This document shows positions 33,203-42,503 of a stretch of 64,000 nt of DNA, piece after piece. Both the position numbers and the translations under genes were made by a program. How positions within the stretch are numbered: the stretch's first letter is position 1; each line of letters begins with the position of its first letter. Under the pieces are notes generated by a model that saw only the letters and a program-made list of their open reading frames with translations, was not told where the DNA came from and ran no database searches. The stretch comes from Mantis religiosa. Its lineage: Eukaryota; Arthropoda; Insecta; Mantodea; Mantidae. The stretch covers positions 15,258,846-15,322,845 of the forward strand of contig CM060953.1 of assembly GCA_030765055.1 (NCBI GenBank), given 5' to 3'.

Positions 33203-34380
33203 AGCGTGCGATCCACATAAACCTGAACTATTTCAATAGGCCATAACTTTTCAACCAATAATAGAACACACGTGCAACTTTGGGGGAATATACAAGGGGC
33301 GCCCAGAAAGTTCTATTGCAATTTATCTCCACTGCAGCGCTGCGATCGCAGTTCCGCACATGCGCGGTAGATGCTCTGTATCAAGGAGAAGAAACGTGCG
33401 CCATTGTGAGATCGCTGTCAGCCACGTACGCTTTGTTGTGCTTGTTTACAATGTCGGTGTTGATTGAAAATCCCGCCGATTGTGAAATCAGATCTGTGGT
33501 TCGTTTTCTGAATGCTAGGAAAGTGAAACTAATTGAAATTTATCGTCAAATGTGCGATATCAAAAGGTGTTGTGTTTCTTCACGACAATGTATGACCACA
33601 CACTGCAAGTGCGATGAAAAACATCCTACTGGCATTTGACTGGGACGTGTTTGACCACGCCACGTACAGCCCTGACCTTGATCCTAGCGACTTTCACCTG
33701 TTTTTGCATCTCAAATCTTTCCTTGGTGGTCAACACTTCAACAATGACGAAGAGCTGAAAGAAAATGTTTCCAACTGGTTGAAGACACAGGCGGCGAACT
33801 TCTATGAAGAAGGTATACAAAAACTTGTGCCTCGCTATGACAAATGCCTGCGAAATTTCGGTAGTTATGTGGAAAAGTAGTTTAAGAGTTGTAGAATTTT
33901 GTTCAATAAATAATTTTTCTGTATCTGTACACAATTTAATTTTATTACCAAACAGAACTTACTTTCTGTACATACCTCGTAATACCCAATTGGGAGATTA
34001 TATTACATTATTTACATCTCAGAGAAAATGTTGGAAGTGTCCTGCACCAGCATCTATACATGTTTGTACTCGTCTCACCATATTCTCTGAAGTTTTACGG
34101 AGAGTATCCTCGCCAATGTTACTTATTTCAGTTCGAATGGATTCCTTGAGAGCATCAATTGTCCATGGCCTATTCTTGTACACTCTATTTTTAGATACCC
34201 CACAATAAAAAATACCGTGAGGTTAGGTTAGGGGATCTGGGGGTTACAGAAATTTTGAGATTACTCGATTATCAAAGAAACTGGTTACAAGTTCCATGGT
34301 CTCATTAGATATATGACCCGTTGCTCCATCATACTGGAAATAACTTTCCCTCAATTCGGTATCATCTTCGTAAAACTTCA
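33203..34380 (-). pseudogene. IS630-like (DDE_3-type) transposase C-terminus, with nested mariner
   Basis: Minus strand from 34380: YFQYDGATGHISNETM (motif around the second catalytic Asp), VTSFFDNRVISKF, a degraded PPRSPDLT-like stretch with two stops, then SKNRVYKNRPWTIDALKESI, ISNIGEDTLRKTSENMVRR, VQTCIDAGAGHFQHFL and TGA at about 34016. This order is typical of the C-terminal half of IS630-like transposases of arthropods. The 3' flank to the terminus (GTGCGATCCACATAAACCTG near 33205) is interrupted by mariner D at 33291-33982; removing it restores the sequence seen at 36150-36523. A frameshift and stops make it dead. Confidence 0.72.
33291..33982 (+). pseudogene. Mariner D, internally deleted
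   Basis: Ends TACAAGGGGCGCCCAGAAAG and, reversed, TACGAGGTATGTACAGAAAG are imperfect inverted repeats at a TA site. The transposase begins MSVLIENPADCEIRSVVRFL, ARKVKLIEIYRQMCDI (start of the HTH) and then jumps to FLHDNV, a stop, and PHTASAMKNILLAFDW (second Asp), TYSPDLDPSDFHLFLHLKSF (third Asp), LKTQAANFYEEGIQKLVPRY and GSYVEK. About 200 residues, including the first catalytic Asp, are missing. It sits inside the IS630-like element. Confidence 0.82.
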
Positions 34381-34488
34381 GAGAATATGGTGAGACGAGT
34401 ACAAACATGTATAGATGCTGGTGGAGGACACTTCCAACATTTTCTCTGAGATGTAAATAGTGTAATGTGACCTTCCAATTGTGTATTA
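34366..34488 (+). repeat. Inverted copy of the IS630-like 3' end
   Basis: Plus-strand repeat of the last about 30 codons (LRKTSENMVRRVQTCIDAGG, GHFQHFL) and 3' flank, facing the minus-strand copy at 33983-34098. The two arms are about 120 bp and leave a 270-bp loop, a fold-back structure. Mariner E interrupts it at the right. Confidence 0.8.
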
Positions 34489-35402
34489 TAAGAACAGTTC
34501 ATTAAAGAATGATCACAATATCTTTTTGACAGCGTACCGTTACTCATCCTCATAATTTTGATGGTTTTTCTCAAAATACTCTCCTGAATGCGATGTACTT
34601 GTCCCAGCGTTTCTGTCAGTCTTCAAAGACAAGCTGGAAACCATTTTTGATAGATCCTTCAAAATCGCCTCCGCAGCCTTCACCACTGCTTCTGATGATG
34701 GATAATACCTCCCACAAAGGCGTTTCTTCAAGTTTGGGAATGGAAAAAGACACACGGGGCTAAATCCGGACTATAGGGAAGGTGAGGGATGCACTTCACG
34801 TTGATTTTTGCAAGATATTCAGCAACAGCATTGGCAATATGCGGCCGCACGTTATCGTGGTGTTAGCATCAGCCTGCTTCACAGGAATGAGGTCTTTTGT
34901 GCCTGATATGGACTTGTAATGTTTTCAGGACATCCCTGTAGTATTGTCCAGTTAGTGATGTGTGTGCAGGTACAACATGCTGATAAACCATTCCATGAAT
35001 ATCAAAGAATGAGATGACCATAACTTTCCCAGCAGAACCAAACACTTTTGCTCTTTTAGGGGTTGGTGATGAAGGAGATTTCCACACTGAGCTTTGCTGT
35101 TTGCTCTCAGGATCAAAATGATGTGGCCAAGTTTCATCAGCAGTGATTACGTTTGAAAGAAACTCCGGAGCTTCCTCTAACATCAACTTTAACTGCGTGT
35201 TACCTTAATTGTAGCGGTAGGCGATACTGAACATGTCTGAACTTGTCTGGTTTTCACAGGCGGGAACCAGGAGTACCAACAATGAAAGTACTACGGCGTG
35301 TTTGTTTCACATTAAGCTAACAGAATATAATAAGATTAGACTTAAGCGCGAAAAATTATATACATAAAAATTATTATCATTCTTTATTTAACAGCCCTCG
35401 TA
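34487..35402 (-). pseudogene. Mariner E, internally deleted, inverted repeats intact
   Basis: Ends TATAAGAACAGTTCATTAAA and, reversed, TACGAGGGCTGTTAAATAAA then GAATGAT; TA at both edges. Minus strand: 5' UTR, then a jump to QLKLMLEEAPEFLS, VITADETWPHHFDPESKQQS (first Asp), IHGMVYQHVVPAHTSLTGQY, a break near 34870, then KINVKCIPHP, a third-Asp region, PLCLFPFPNLKKRLCGRYYP and PSSEAVVKAAEAILKDLSKM. The N-terminal HTH region is removed at almost the same point as in mariner B. The C-terminus is frameshifted near 34610. Confidence 0.82.
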
Positions 35403-35760
35403 GTATGAGGTGGCAGACTGACACCCTCGAAATGGGACTTGTCACTGAAGATTAAATCGTTTTTACACTTGCAATTTTTAGTCGCAAATTAAAGAAAAAC
35501 CACCACCGCTACATTCCATGAAGAAGTATTCAGTTTCCCATTCCGGATTGAAATACTGTGCGGCGTGGGTGCCCTTCACTTCTATGAGTGCCCTTCCATA
35601 TCAAACTGACACTGAAGTACGGACCGCCACTGCTACGGAAGACAAACCGTGCGAAGCACACACTGAGCGAACACGGTGCTTGCAGCCCAGCACATGCACC
35701 GCGGCATGCGAGTTGGCTGTGGCTGCATTAGATGTATGGCACGCTGCTCCATCTTGCTGG
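35403..35760 (-). pseudogene. Transposase fragments: possible BED-like zinc finger and a DDE second-Asp motif
   Basis: On the minus strand FQQDGAACHTSNAATAN (about 35710-35760) corresponds to the second catalytic Asp region of the IS630-like family seen at 34345. Further on, FNPEWETEYFFMECSGGG, FSLICD then, past stops, KRFNLQ resembles the start of BED/GTF2I-like zinc fingers of hAT-type proteins. The first is fairly firm; the second is only a pattern resemblance and the pieces need not belong together. Confidence 0.35.
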
Positions 35761-35802
35761 AACTAACCTTTCCTCAGTTCCATATTATCTCCGTAAAACT
35801 TC

Positions 35803-36047
35803 GGCCGCGCCGTGGCTCAGTGGTTAGACCGCTTGGCTCTCACCAAGGCGGCCCGGTTTCGATCACAGGTGACCGCAAAGTGAGAATTTTGGTGGACAAC
35901 ACGGCTCTGGGGCGGGTTTTCTCCGGGACCTCCGGTTTCCCCCAGCATCTCATTCCACCGGTGCTCCATCTTCATCTCATATATCAGTGTCACCGCCTGC
36001 GGTGCCGTATGCAGTAAAAGCGGGCGTTAAACACTACACATTTCATT
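35803..36047 (+). mobile_element. SINE S3 copy a, 13-bp target-site duplication
   Basis: Starts GGCCGCGCCGTGGCTCAGTG (A box) and has GGTTTCGATCACAGG as a degenerate B box; the body includes GTGGACAACACGGCTCTGG, CTCCGGGACCTCCGGTTTCC and CGGTGCTCCATCTTCATCTC, ending GGGCGTTAAACACTACACAT. The duplication TCCGTAAAACTTC lies at 35790-35802 and 36048-36060. About 245 bp. Confidence 0.92.
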
Positions 36048-36236
36048 TCCGTAAAACTTCAGAGAAAATGGTGAGACGTGTGCAAACATGTACAGATGTT
36101 GGTGGAGGACATTTCCGACATTTTCTCTGAGATGTAAATAATGTAATTTAATCTTCTAATTGTGTATTATATTCTCTCAAAGTTGTACTTGTGTCCCACT
36201 ATCCGTTCAAAAGTTATGGCTTATTGGAATGGTTCA

Positions 36237-36497
36237 TGTGTGCAGTGTGTGTAGTGTTTTTAGTGTTTAACGCCCGCATTTACTACACATGGCACCGCAG
36301 GCGGTGAAACTGATGGAATATGAGATGAAGATGGAGCACCGGTGGGATGAGATGGCGGGGGAAACCGGAAGTCCCGGAGAAAACCCGCTCCAGCGCCGTG
36401 TTGTCCACCACGAATCTCACTTTGCGGTCACCTGGGATTGAACCCGGGCCACCTTGGTGAGAGCCAAGAGGTCGAACCACTGAGCCACGGTGCGGCC
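36237..36497 (-). mobile_element. SINE S3 copy b, 12-bp target-site duplication
   Basis: Minus-strand copy of the same SINE: GGCCGCACCGTGGCTCAGTG, B box GGTTCAATCCCAGG, the same body and a 3' end GGGCGTTAAACACTAAAAAC. The duplication TGGAATGGTTCA lies at 36225-36236 and 36498-36509. It cuts the 3' flank of the IS630-like copy. About 261 bp. Confidence 0.93.
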
Positions 36498-36647
36498 TGG
36501 AATGGTTCAGGTTTATATGGATCGCACTATACAATTCTTTTAGTGTACCTTACACTCAACATCAATGTTCAACTCATATGTGTACTAGTCATAAAGATAG
36601 TTTTTTATGTATTTAGTATGTATGAGGGTCTTATCTTTGTATGATAT

Positions 36648-36855
36648 TGTGACTTTGTGGGTTCGTGAAATAATAAAACGAGGTTACGAAACACAAAAAC
36701 TACACTTTATTTTCCTAGCAAATACATTCGTCGCCATTACAGTTTGCTAGCTAACCTTAAACTGTCTATTTTCTCTCTACATTCAACTGTCTCACTTCCG
36801 GTAATGATCGGCCATTATTTTTCACCGGCTTCGCGAGCCTACCACCAGGGTGACA
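36648..36855 (-). repeat. 3' LTR of the Gag-protease element
   Basis: 208 bp, TG...CA bounded. It differs from the other LTR at nine positions by eye, all transitions (about 4%). Confidence 0.93.
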
Positions 36856-36866
36856 CTGCTCCCTCC

Positions 36867-37460
36867 TCAAGGCTGGTCGTCCCGAACAGCGTCTTCGTAG
36901 CGGGCCAGACGATCCAGGTGTACACCAACATCTTTCCTCGGGGCACCTTCTGGTTGACGGAGTATAACCTCTTCCCCGTTGAGCCGCAGGACCTTCTTGC
37001 CGACGTCGACCGTCGCCTCGTGGCTCCTGAGGGCATCCAGTCCCAGAAACACCTTCTCAGCCACCTTCGCGACGAACACCCACAGACGCACGGCACTCCA
37101 TCCCAAGTTCAGCTCCAGCAGGGCCTCCTTCTGCACAGGCATTGTGTCGCCCGATGCCGTCACAAGCTCGTATGGTCGGCTCGGCTTCCTTGTCGGCAAA
37201 CCCTTCGCCACGTCAGGTCTGATGATGGTCACGGCCACACCGGTGTCCACCAGCACGCGGCACGGCTTCCCTCTTACCCAGCCGTCCGTGATGAGGTTGT
37301 CATCCATCCGCCGGCTGACGGCGCGGATTGTCACTCGAGGGGATGGTGGTAATGGCGCCAACGTGTCCCTCTCCACGACGACCATTACTCGTTTTCCGGC
37401 TGCTCTTCCTGGTGTGGGCAGTCTCTCCGCAGGTGTCCGGGCTGTCCACACCCCCAACAC
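36867..37460 (-). CDS. Retrotransposon aspartic protease
   Basis: Open frame of 198 codons overlapping the end of gag by about 75 nt in another frame, which fits expression by ribosomal frameshifting. The catalytic motif is CRVLVDTGVAVTIIRPDVA (DTG; Ala-Val follow where Ser or Ala is usual), then ELNLGWSAVRLWVFVAKVAE and the flap/second-half motif VFLGLDALRSHEATVDVGKK, followed by KVLRLNGEEVIL. Such proteases act as dimers to cut Gag. The order matches Ty3/Gypsy Pol N-termini; no reverse transcriptase follows. Confidence 0.88.
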   Translation of the reverse strand: MLGVWTARTPAERLPTPGRAAGKRVMVVVERDTLAPLPPSPRVTIRAVSRRMDDNLITDGWVRGKPCRVLVDTGVAVTIIRPDVAKGLPTRKPSRPYELVTASGDTMPVQKEALLELNLGWSAVRLWVFVAKVAEKVFLGLDALRSHEATVDVGKKVLRLNGEEVILRQPEGAPRKDVGVHLDRLARYEDAVRDDQP

Positions 37461-38493
37461 AGGCCACTAGGTGTTCGCCGGCGTCCCTCAGCTGGTCTTC
37501 TGTGTCCGGCGTAGCGGACATTCCTCGTTCTCGACGTCGGGATAGATGTTACCTTGGCCGCCTCCATCCTTAATGCCACTGTCAGCGCCTCGTGGATGGT
37601 TTTATATTCGCCGAGCATTAGGCGCTGACGAATCTCCGTGTCCCGTACCCCGTCGAGAAAGTTGTAGGCGGCTTCCCGGGATACGAACTCCAATGGCAGG
37701 TCAACCAAGGCCTTGCTAGCCAGCTGCTCAATCGCTATGGCTAACTCCTGCAGCGTCACCCCGGCTGCTGTTACCTTGCCTTTAGTTGGCTGCGGTACGC
37801 TGCGGCTAAGCGGTGGTTCCCGAAACGATTCTCCAGGGCCTCCCAGATGTTCTTGGGCGCCGCCGTTGTCTGCACCGCGTTTAGGATTTCCGCGGCCCGT
37901 CGCTGGAGGCTGGCTATTAACTGTGTGGCCTCCTCCTCCGGTGACCATCTGTTGTGCCTGGCCACTGTGTCGAACTGGCGGCGGAAGACTTCAAACGTTG
38001 ACGCGCCGTCATACTTGGGAGGTTTGACGCGCACAGATGTTGTGTCGCGTCCCGGCGCGTCGGCCTTCAAGTCCTTCAGCTTCCTGCCGACGACGTCCTC
38101 CACCATGGCGTTCAGGGACTTGACGCTGCTGTCGGCCTTTCCCTCCAGGTTGTTTACGCGGTTCGCGAGGTCTTCGACGCGCTCGTCCATTTGGCCCATC
38201 CGCTTGCCCAGCTCCGTCACGTCATCCCTCACGCCGGCTAACTGTTCCTCAAATTTGGCGGCGAGGACCTCGTTCGCCTCCTTCATTTCCGTGGCCAGAC
38301 TGTCGTTCGCTGCCTTCATTTCTGTGGTCAATTCGGTCTTTATTTCTTTCAACTCTGCGGCCAGGTTGTTATTTGCCGCTTCTGTTTTTGTTGTTAACCC
38401 GTTCATCTTCGCGGCCAAGTTGTTATTTGCCGCTTCCGACTTCGCTGTTAATTCGTTCATCTTCTGCAAAAGCATTTCCAATGCCGATTCCAT
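37385..38493 (-). pseudogene. Retrotransposon Gag (one frameshift)
   Basis: ATG at 38493 (MESALEMLLQKMNELTAKS); it is the first ATG after the primer-binding site in this frame. The N-terminal half is a long coiled coil with heptad-like repeats (AANNNLAAKMNGLTTKTE). Then the capsid-like domain VRVKPPKYDGASTFEVFRRQ, ATQLIASLQRRAAEILNAV and NIWEALENRFGNHRLAAAYR. A frameshift near 37770 leads into LQELAIAIEQLASK, EFVSREAAYNFLDGVRDTEI and MLGEYKTIHEALTVALR; the end has a CCHC zinc knuckle CWGCGQPGHLRRDC and HQEEQPENE, stop at 37385. Gag would package element RNA. Confidence 0.88.
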
Positions 38494-38518
38494 GGCCAAA
38501 TGTTCCGTGATTTTGTTA

Positions 38519-38536
38519 CCCCGCTTCCTGACACCA
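38519..38536 (-). promoter_or_regulatory. Primer-binding site, tRNA-Leu type
   Basis: One base after the 5' LTR the minus strand reads TGGTGTCAGGAAGCGGGG, complementary to a tRNA 3' end ...CTTCCTGACACCA, the pattern of eukaryotic tRNA-Leu with a GTCAGGA acceptor stem. Confidence 0.75.
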
Positions 38537-38537
38537 G

Positions 38538-38745
38538 TGTGACTTTGTGGGTTCGTGAAATGATAAAATGAGGTTACGAAACACAAAAACTACACTTTAT
38601 TCTCCTAGCAAATACATTCGTCGCCATTACAGTTTGCTAGCTAACCTCAAACTGTTTATTTTCTCTCTACATTCAACTGTCTCACTTCCGGTAACGATCG
38701 GCCATTATTTTTCATCGGCTTCGCAAGCCTACCACCAGGGTGGCA
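38538..38745 (-). repeat. 5' LTR of the Gag-protease element
   Basis: 208 bp, collinear with the other LTR without gaps. Confidence 0.93.
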
Positions 38746-39582
38746 ATATGATTAAATGAGTTGATATGAATGTTGTAAATGATTTTGTTGTGTTAATAAG
38801 AAATTTTTAATTTTTAAATTTTGTATGATAAGATGAGATGAAATGAGTGTATTGTATGATTGGTTTTGTATTGTAAATTTTTAAAAATTTTATCTTATTA
38901 GTTAAGATGAATTAAATATGTTGATTAAATTAATTTTGGTTGAAGTATTTATGTAAAGTATATTGGATAATTTTGATGAGTAGATGATATGAGATAAATA
39001 ATTGGTAAGCAGAGGTAAATGTTATTTTAGTTTAAATTAATAATATAGAATATTTTTATTTTGTTTAAGTATGTTCTGAATATGATAATAAGTTGATATG
39101 AATATATATAGAATGTGTAGAGAAATTATATGATATGAATTTTGTTAGATAAATTTTTAAAATTGTATGAATTAGATGATTGAAATATGTTATTTAATTT
39201 GATGTTATAAAGTTTCGATTTAAATGAGTTTTGAAGTTATTTTGTAGTTTTAACTGTAAATTATTTTGTGATATTTAATACTGGGTGCCAGTATTTAATA
39301 GCGGATGCCGGTATATTTTTCTTTTTCTGTAGTTGTAGATATTTAGCTGGCTGCCAGTTAAATTATTTACTGGATTCCAGTAATTTTGTAGTTAATTTGA
39401 AATTGGTAGTCTTTCTATGACTTTTTATTTAAATGGTTTAATTTTTGTTTATATTATCTGGAAAATGATTATGTAGTTTGTAATTTCTTGTTTAATAAAT
39501 GTAAAATTTGGAAATTACGTCCCGGTTTTAGTAATTAGGTACCGGGATGGAAAATTTTCAGATTTTATTTATTTATTTATTT
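38746..39582. other. C-depleted AT-rich tract, no gene
   Basis: From 38760 to about 39280 the plus strand has only a handful of C residues but many G, an extreme strand asymmetry. After 39280 CTGGGTGCCAGTATTTAATA, GGCTGCCAGTTAAATTATTT and TACTGGATTCCAGTAAT form loosely repeated inverted motifs. No coding frame. With the LTR element inside it, the block 36590-39582 is flanked by GTACTAGT (36582-36589) and GTACTGGT (39583-39590). Confidence 0.6.
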
Positions 39583-39795
39583 GTACTGGTGATTTAAAAT
39601 GATTGAAAATTTGCCTGCAAAAACATTTGAATATCACAAAAAAAGCACTTTATTCTGTAGCGAGTGAACGGACAACAAGCTGTCAACTGTCACTGCAGTG
39701 CATCATGGGAGTCTTTCTTGACTACTTCATGGCATTCCCAGGTGATAGCAGAAACCTTGGTATTCCATATTTCCCGACTATTCCATAATTCTATC
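39583..39795 (+). mobile_element. Right end of a dispersed element (homologous to 50690-50890)
   Basis: Shares with 50700-50890 the blocks AGCTGTCAACTGTCACTGCA, GACTACTTCATGGCA, GATAGCAG and TATTCCATAATT. It ends with a weak version of the inverted GTATTATGGAATA terminus. The frame at 39603-39788 is a by-product. Confidence 0.6.
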
Positions 39796-40004
39796 CTCTG
39801 ATAGTTTCATAACAGTTAATAATATGAATGATACATTGCAAAAGTATTAAAACTAAAAATTTACTAATACCAATTACACCTACGTGGTATCAGCGGAACC
39901 TTGTACCTATGTTAGAGTAATATAGTTGGAGAAATGCCAGGAGGATTTATGAAGCGGTCTCTCTGCTTTAATAAGCAAGGCTAATCACAAACACCGATCA
40001 GAGA

Positions 40005-40289
40005 ATGTTCACTGACGGAACAAAATGTGGTATACTATATGGAAGACAGCCTCGACTGCTGTCCTTTGGGTGCTTTGGCCAGGTAGAATTATATACCCTC
40101 AGGCGTTGTGTGGTGTACAGGAATTGGATATACGAAGACAACCAGGTACTAACACGAGATCAAAGGTTGTTAAGAAGCCCTGGTGAAAGTAACACCGGGG
40201 TAGTTGCCACGAAAATCTCGTTCGCTTTGCACAAGGGAAAGAAAACAAGAATGTCTACTTTGCATTTAAGAAAACCACTGCAATATTGA
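40005..40289 (+). CDS. Possible retrotransposon RNase H fragment
   Basis: The frame begins MFTDGTKCG, with ILYGRQPRLLSFGCFGQVEL and YTLRRCVVYRNWIYEDNQ following, loosely like the FTDGSK, YG...SF.LGQ and AxxxCxxxN pattern at the start of RNase H in Jockey/R1-type elements. The catalytic Glu and second Asp are not clearly placed. Tentative. Confidence 0.3.
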   Translation: MFTDGTKCGILYGRQPRLLSFGCFGQVELYTLRRCVVYRNWIYEDNQVLTRDQRLLRSPGESNTGVVATKISFALHKGKKTRMSTLHLRKPLQY

Positions 40290-40374
40290 AAAGAATCGCA
40301 TTGAATTATTCAGAAGTGGAAAGATAATATAATTTGACGTAAATTGTAGTATACAATTTTTGACTCATGTCTAC

Positions 40375-40444
40375 AGCCTACAGCCAGTGTGTCTACTTGC
40401 CGTTCATAAGGTCCCCAATTCGAATTGCTATCACAGTGCGGTAT
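40375..40444 (+). mobile_element. Degenerate S1 SINE head at the left edge of array B
   Basis: GTGTGTCTACTTGCCGTTCA, TAAGGTCCCCAATTCGAATT and GCTATCACAG correspond to GTGTCTGCTTCACGTTCAAG, AGGTCCCGAGTTCGAATCTC and GGTCAGGG of the S1 head, in the orientation expected for the array that follows. Confidence 0.65.
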
Positions 40445-42503
40445 CTCAACATTTTATGAGGTTTTCCCTCACGCTGAAAGACGACTGTCAGCTAATAAGC
40501 TCTATGTAATCTGCACTCATATGCACATCATTTCATTCATCGTCCGATATGACTTAATGTTGGAGGTTTTCTCTTATCTTGAAAGATGAATGTCTGCTAA
40601 CTCTAAGCTCTATGTACCGTGTACTCATTTGAACACCATTTACTTCATCGTCCGATATGACTTAACGTTAGAGGTTTTCTCTTATCCTGAAAGATGAATG
40701 TCTGGTAACTCTAAGCTCTATGTACCCTGTACTCATTTGAACATCATTTCATTCATCGTCCGATATGACTTAACGCTGGAGGTTTTCCCTTATCCTGAAA
40801 GATGAATGTCTGGTAACTCTAAGCTCTATGTACCCTGTACTCATTTGAACATCATTTCATTCATCGTCCGATATGACTTAACTTTGGAGGTTTTCTCTTA
40901 TCCTGGAAGATAAATGTCTCGTAACTCTAAGCTCTATGTACCCTGTACTCATTTGAACATCATTTCATTCATCGTCCGATATGACTTAACGTTGGAGGTT
41001 TTCTCTTATCCTGAAAGATGAGTGTCTGGTAACTCTAAGCTCTATGTACCCTGTATTCATTTGAACATCATTTCATTCATCGTCCGATATGACTTAACTT
41101 TGGAGGTTTGCTCTTATCCTGAAAGATGAATGTCTGTTAACTCTAAGCTCTATGTACCCTGTACTCATTTGAACATCATTTCATTCATCGTCCGATATGA
41201 CTTAACTTTGGAGGTTTTCTCTTATCCTGGAAGATAAATGTCTCGTAACTCTAAGCTCTATGTACCCTGTACTCATTTGAACATCATTTCATTCATCGTC
41301 CGATATGACTTAACGTTGGAGGTTTTCTCTTATCCTGAAAGATGAGTGTCTGGTAACTCTAAGCTCTATGTACCCTGTATTCATTTGAACATCATTTCAT
41401 TCATCGTCCGATATGACTTAACTTTGGAGGTTTTCTCTTATCCTGAAAGATGAATGTCTGGTAACTCTAAGCTCTATGTACCCTGTACTCATTTGAACAT
41501 CATTTCATTCATCGTCCGATATGACTTAACGTTGGAGGTTTTCTCTTATCCTAAGAGATGAATGTCTAGTAACTTTAAGCTCTATGTACCCTGTACTCAT
41601 TTGAACATCATTTCATTCATCGTCCGATATGACTTAACGTTGGAGGTTTTCACTTATCCTAAGAGATGAATGTCTGGTAACTTTAAGCTCTATGTACCCT
41701 GTACTCATTTGAACATCATTTCATTCATCGTCCGATATGACTTAACGTTGGAGGTTTTCTCTTATCCTGAAAGATGAATATCTGGTCACTCTAAGCGCTA
41801 TGCACCCTGTACTTATTTGAACATTTCATTCATCGTCCGATATGACCTAACGTTGGAGGTTTTCTCTTATCTTGAAAGATGAATGTCTAGTAACTCTAAG
41901 CTCTATGTACCCTGTACTTATTTGAACACCATTTCATTCATCGTCCGATATGACTTAATGTTGCAGGTTTTCTCTTATCCTGAAAGATGAATGTCTGGTA
42001 ACACTAAGCCCTATGTACCCTGTACTCATTTGAACATAATTTCAGTCATCGTCCGGTATGACTTAATGTTGGAGGTTTTCTCTTATCCTGAAAGATAAAT
42101 GTCTGGTAACTCTAAGCTCTATGTACCCTGTACTCATTTGAACATAATTTCATTCATCGTCCGATATGACTTAACGTTGGAGGTTTTCTCTTATCCTGAA
42201 AGGTGACTGTCTGGTAGCTCTAAGCTCTATGCACCCTGTGCTCATTTGAACATCATTTCATTCATTGTAGGATATGACTTAACGTTGGAGGTTTTTCCTC
42301 ATCCTGAAAGATGAATGTCTGGTAACTCTAAGCTCGATGTACCCTGTACTTATTTGAACATCATTTCGTTCATCGTCCGGTATGACTATACTCTGGAGGT
42401 TTTCTCTTATCCTGAAAGATGAGTGTCTGGTAACTCTAAGCTCTATGGACCAAGTACTCATTTGAACAACACTTCATTCATCGTCCGATATGACTTAACG
42501 TTG
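40445..42503 (-). repeat. 108-bp satellite, array B (reverse orientation)
   Basis: About 19 units reading TCATTCATCGTCCGATATGA, CTTAACGTTGGAGGTTTTCT, CTTATCCTGAAAGATGAATG and CTCTATGTACCCTGTACTCA on the plus strand, the inverse of arrays A, C and F. The first unit (ATGAGGTTTTCCCTCACGCTG) is most divergent and continuous with the SINE head. A two-unit block (40858-41073) is repeated at 41174-41389 with shared variants (ACTTTGGAGG, GGAAGATAAATGTCTCG). Confidence 0.95.

Larger units (their letters stand above)
35746..36523 (+). pseudogene. IS630-like 3' end, second copy, split by two SINEs
   Basis: With the two SINEs removed, the plus strand reads CTCCGTAAAACTTCAGAGAA, encoding LRKTSEKMVRRVQTCTDVGG and GHFRHFL, TGA, then the 3' flank AATTGTGTATTATATTCTCT and the end GGTTTATATGGATCGCAC. 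The left flank (35746-35802) is a minus-oriented internal piece joined at the same inversion point as in the copy at 34366, so the fold-back arrangement was inherited by both copies. Confidence 0.7.
36648..38745 (-). mobile_element. LTR retrotransposon with Gag and protease only
   Basis: Two 208-bp direct LTRs flank a 1.68-kb interior encoding Gag and an aspartic protease on the minus strand. A primer-binding site follows the 5' LTR and a purine-rich tract (GAGGAGGGAGCAG) precedes the 3' LTR. ATAT flanks both sides (36644-36647 and 38746-38749), a 4-bp target duplication. Reverse transcriptase, RNase H and integrase are absent, and the protease frame ends only 12 bp before the LTR. Gag and protease are of Ty3/Gypsy type by motif order. 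It would need an autonomous partner to move. Confidence 0.92.

Noticed and set aside
34218..34240. GGTTAGGTTAGGGG, resembling the insect TTAGG telomere repeat
   Set aside because: Only two and a half repeats, lying in the IS630-like transposase remnant where the minus strand encodes Pro-Asn-Leu-Thr-like codons; too short to be telomeric.
37300..38542. Long plus-strand frames (e.g. 37847-38542, 231 codons) opposite gag
   Set aside because: Antisense shadows of the GC-rich gag and protease genes on the minus strand.
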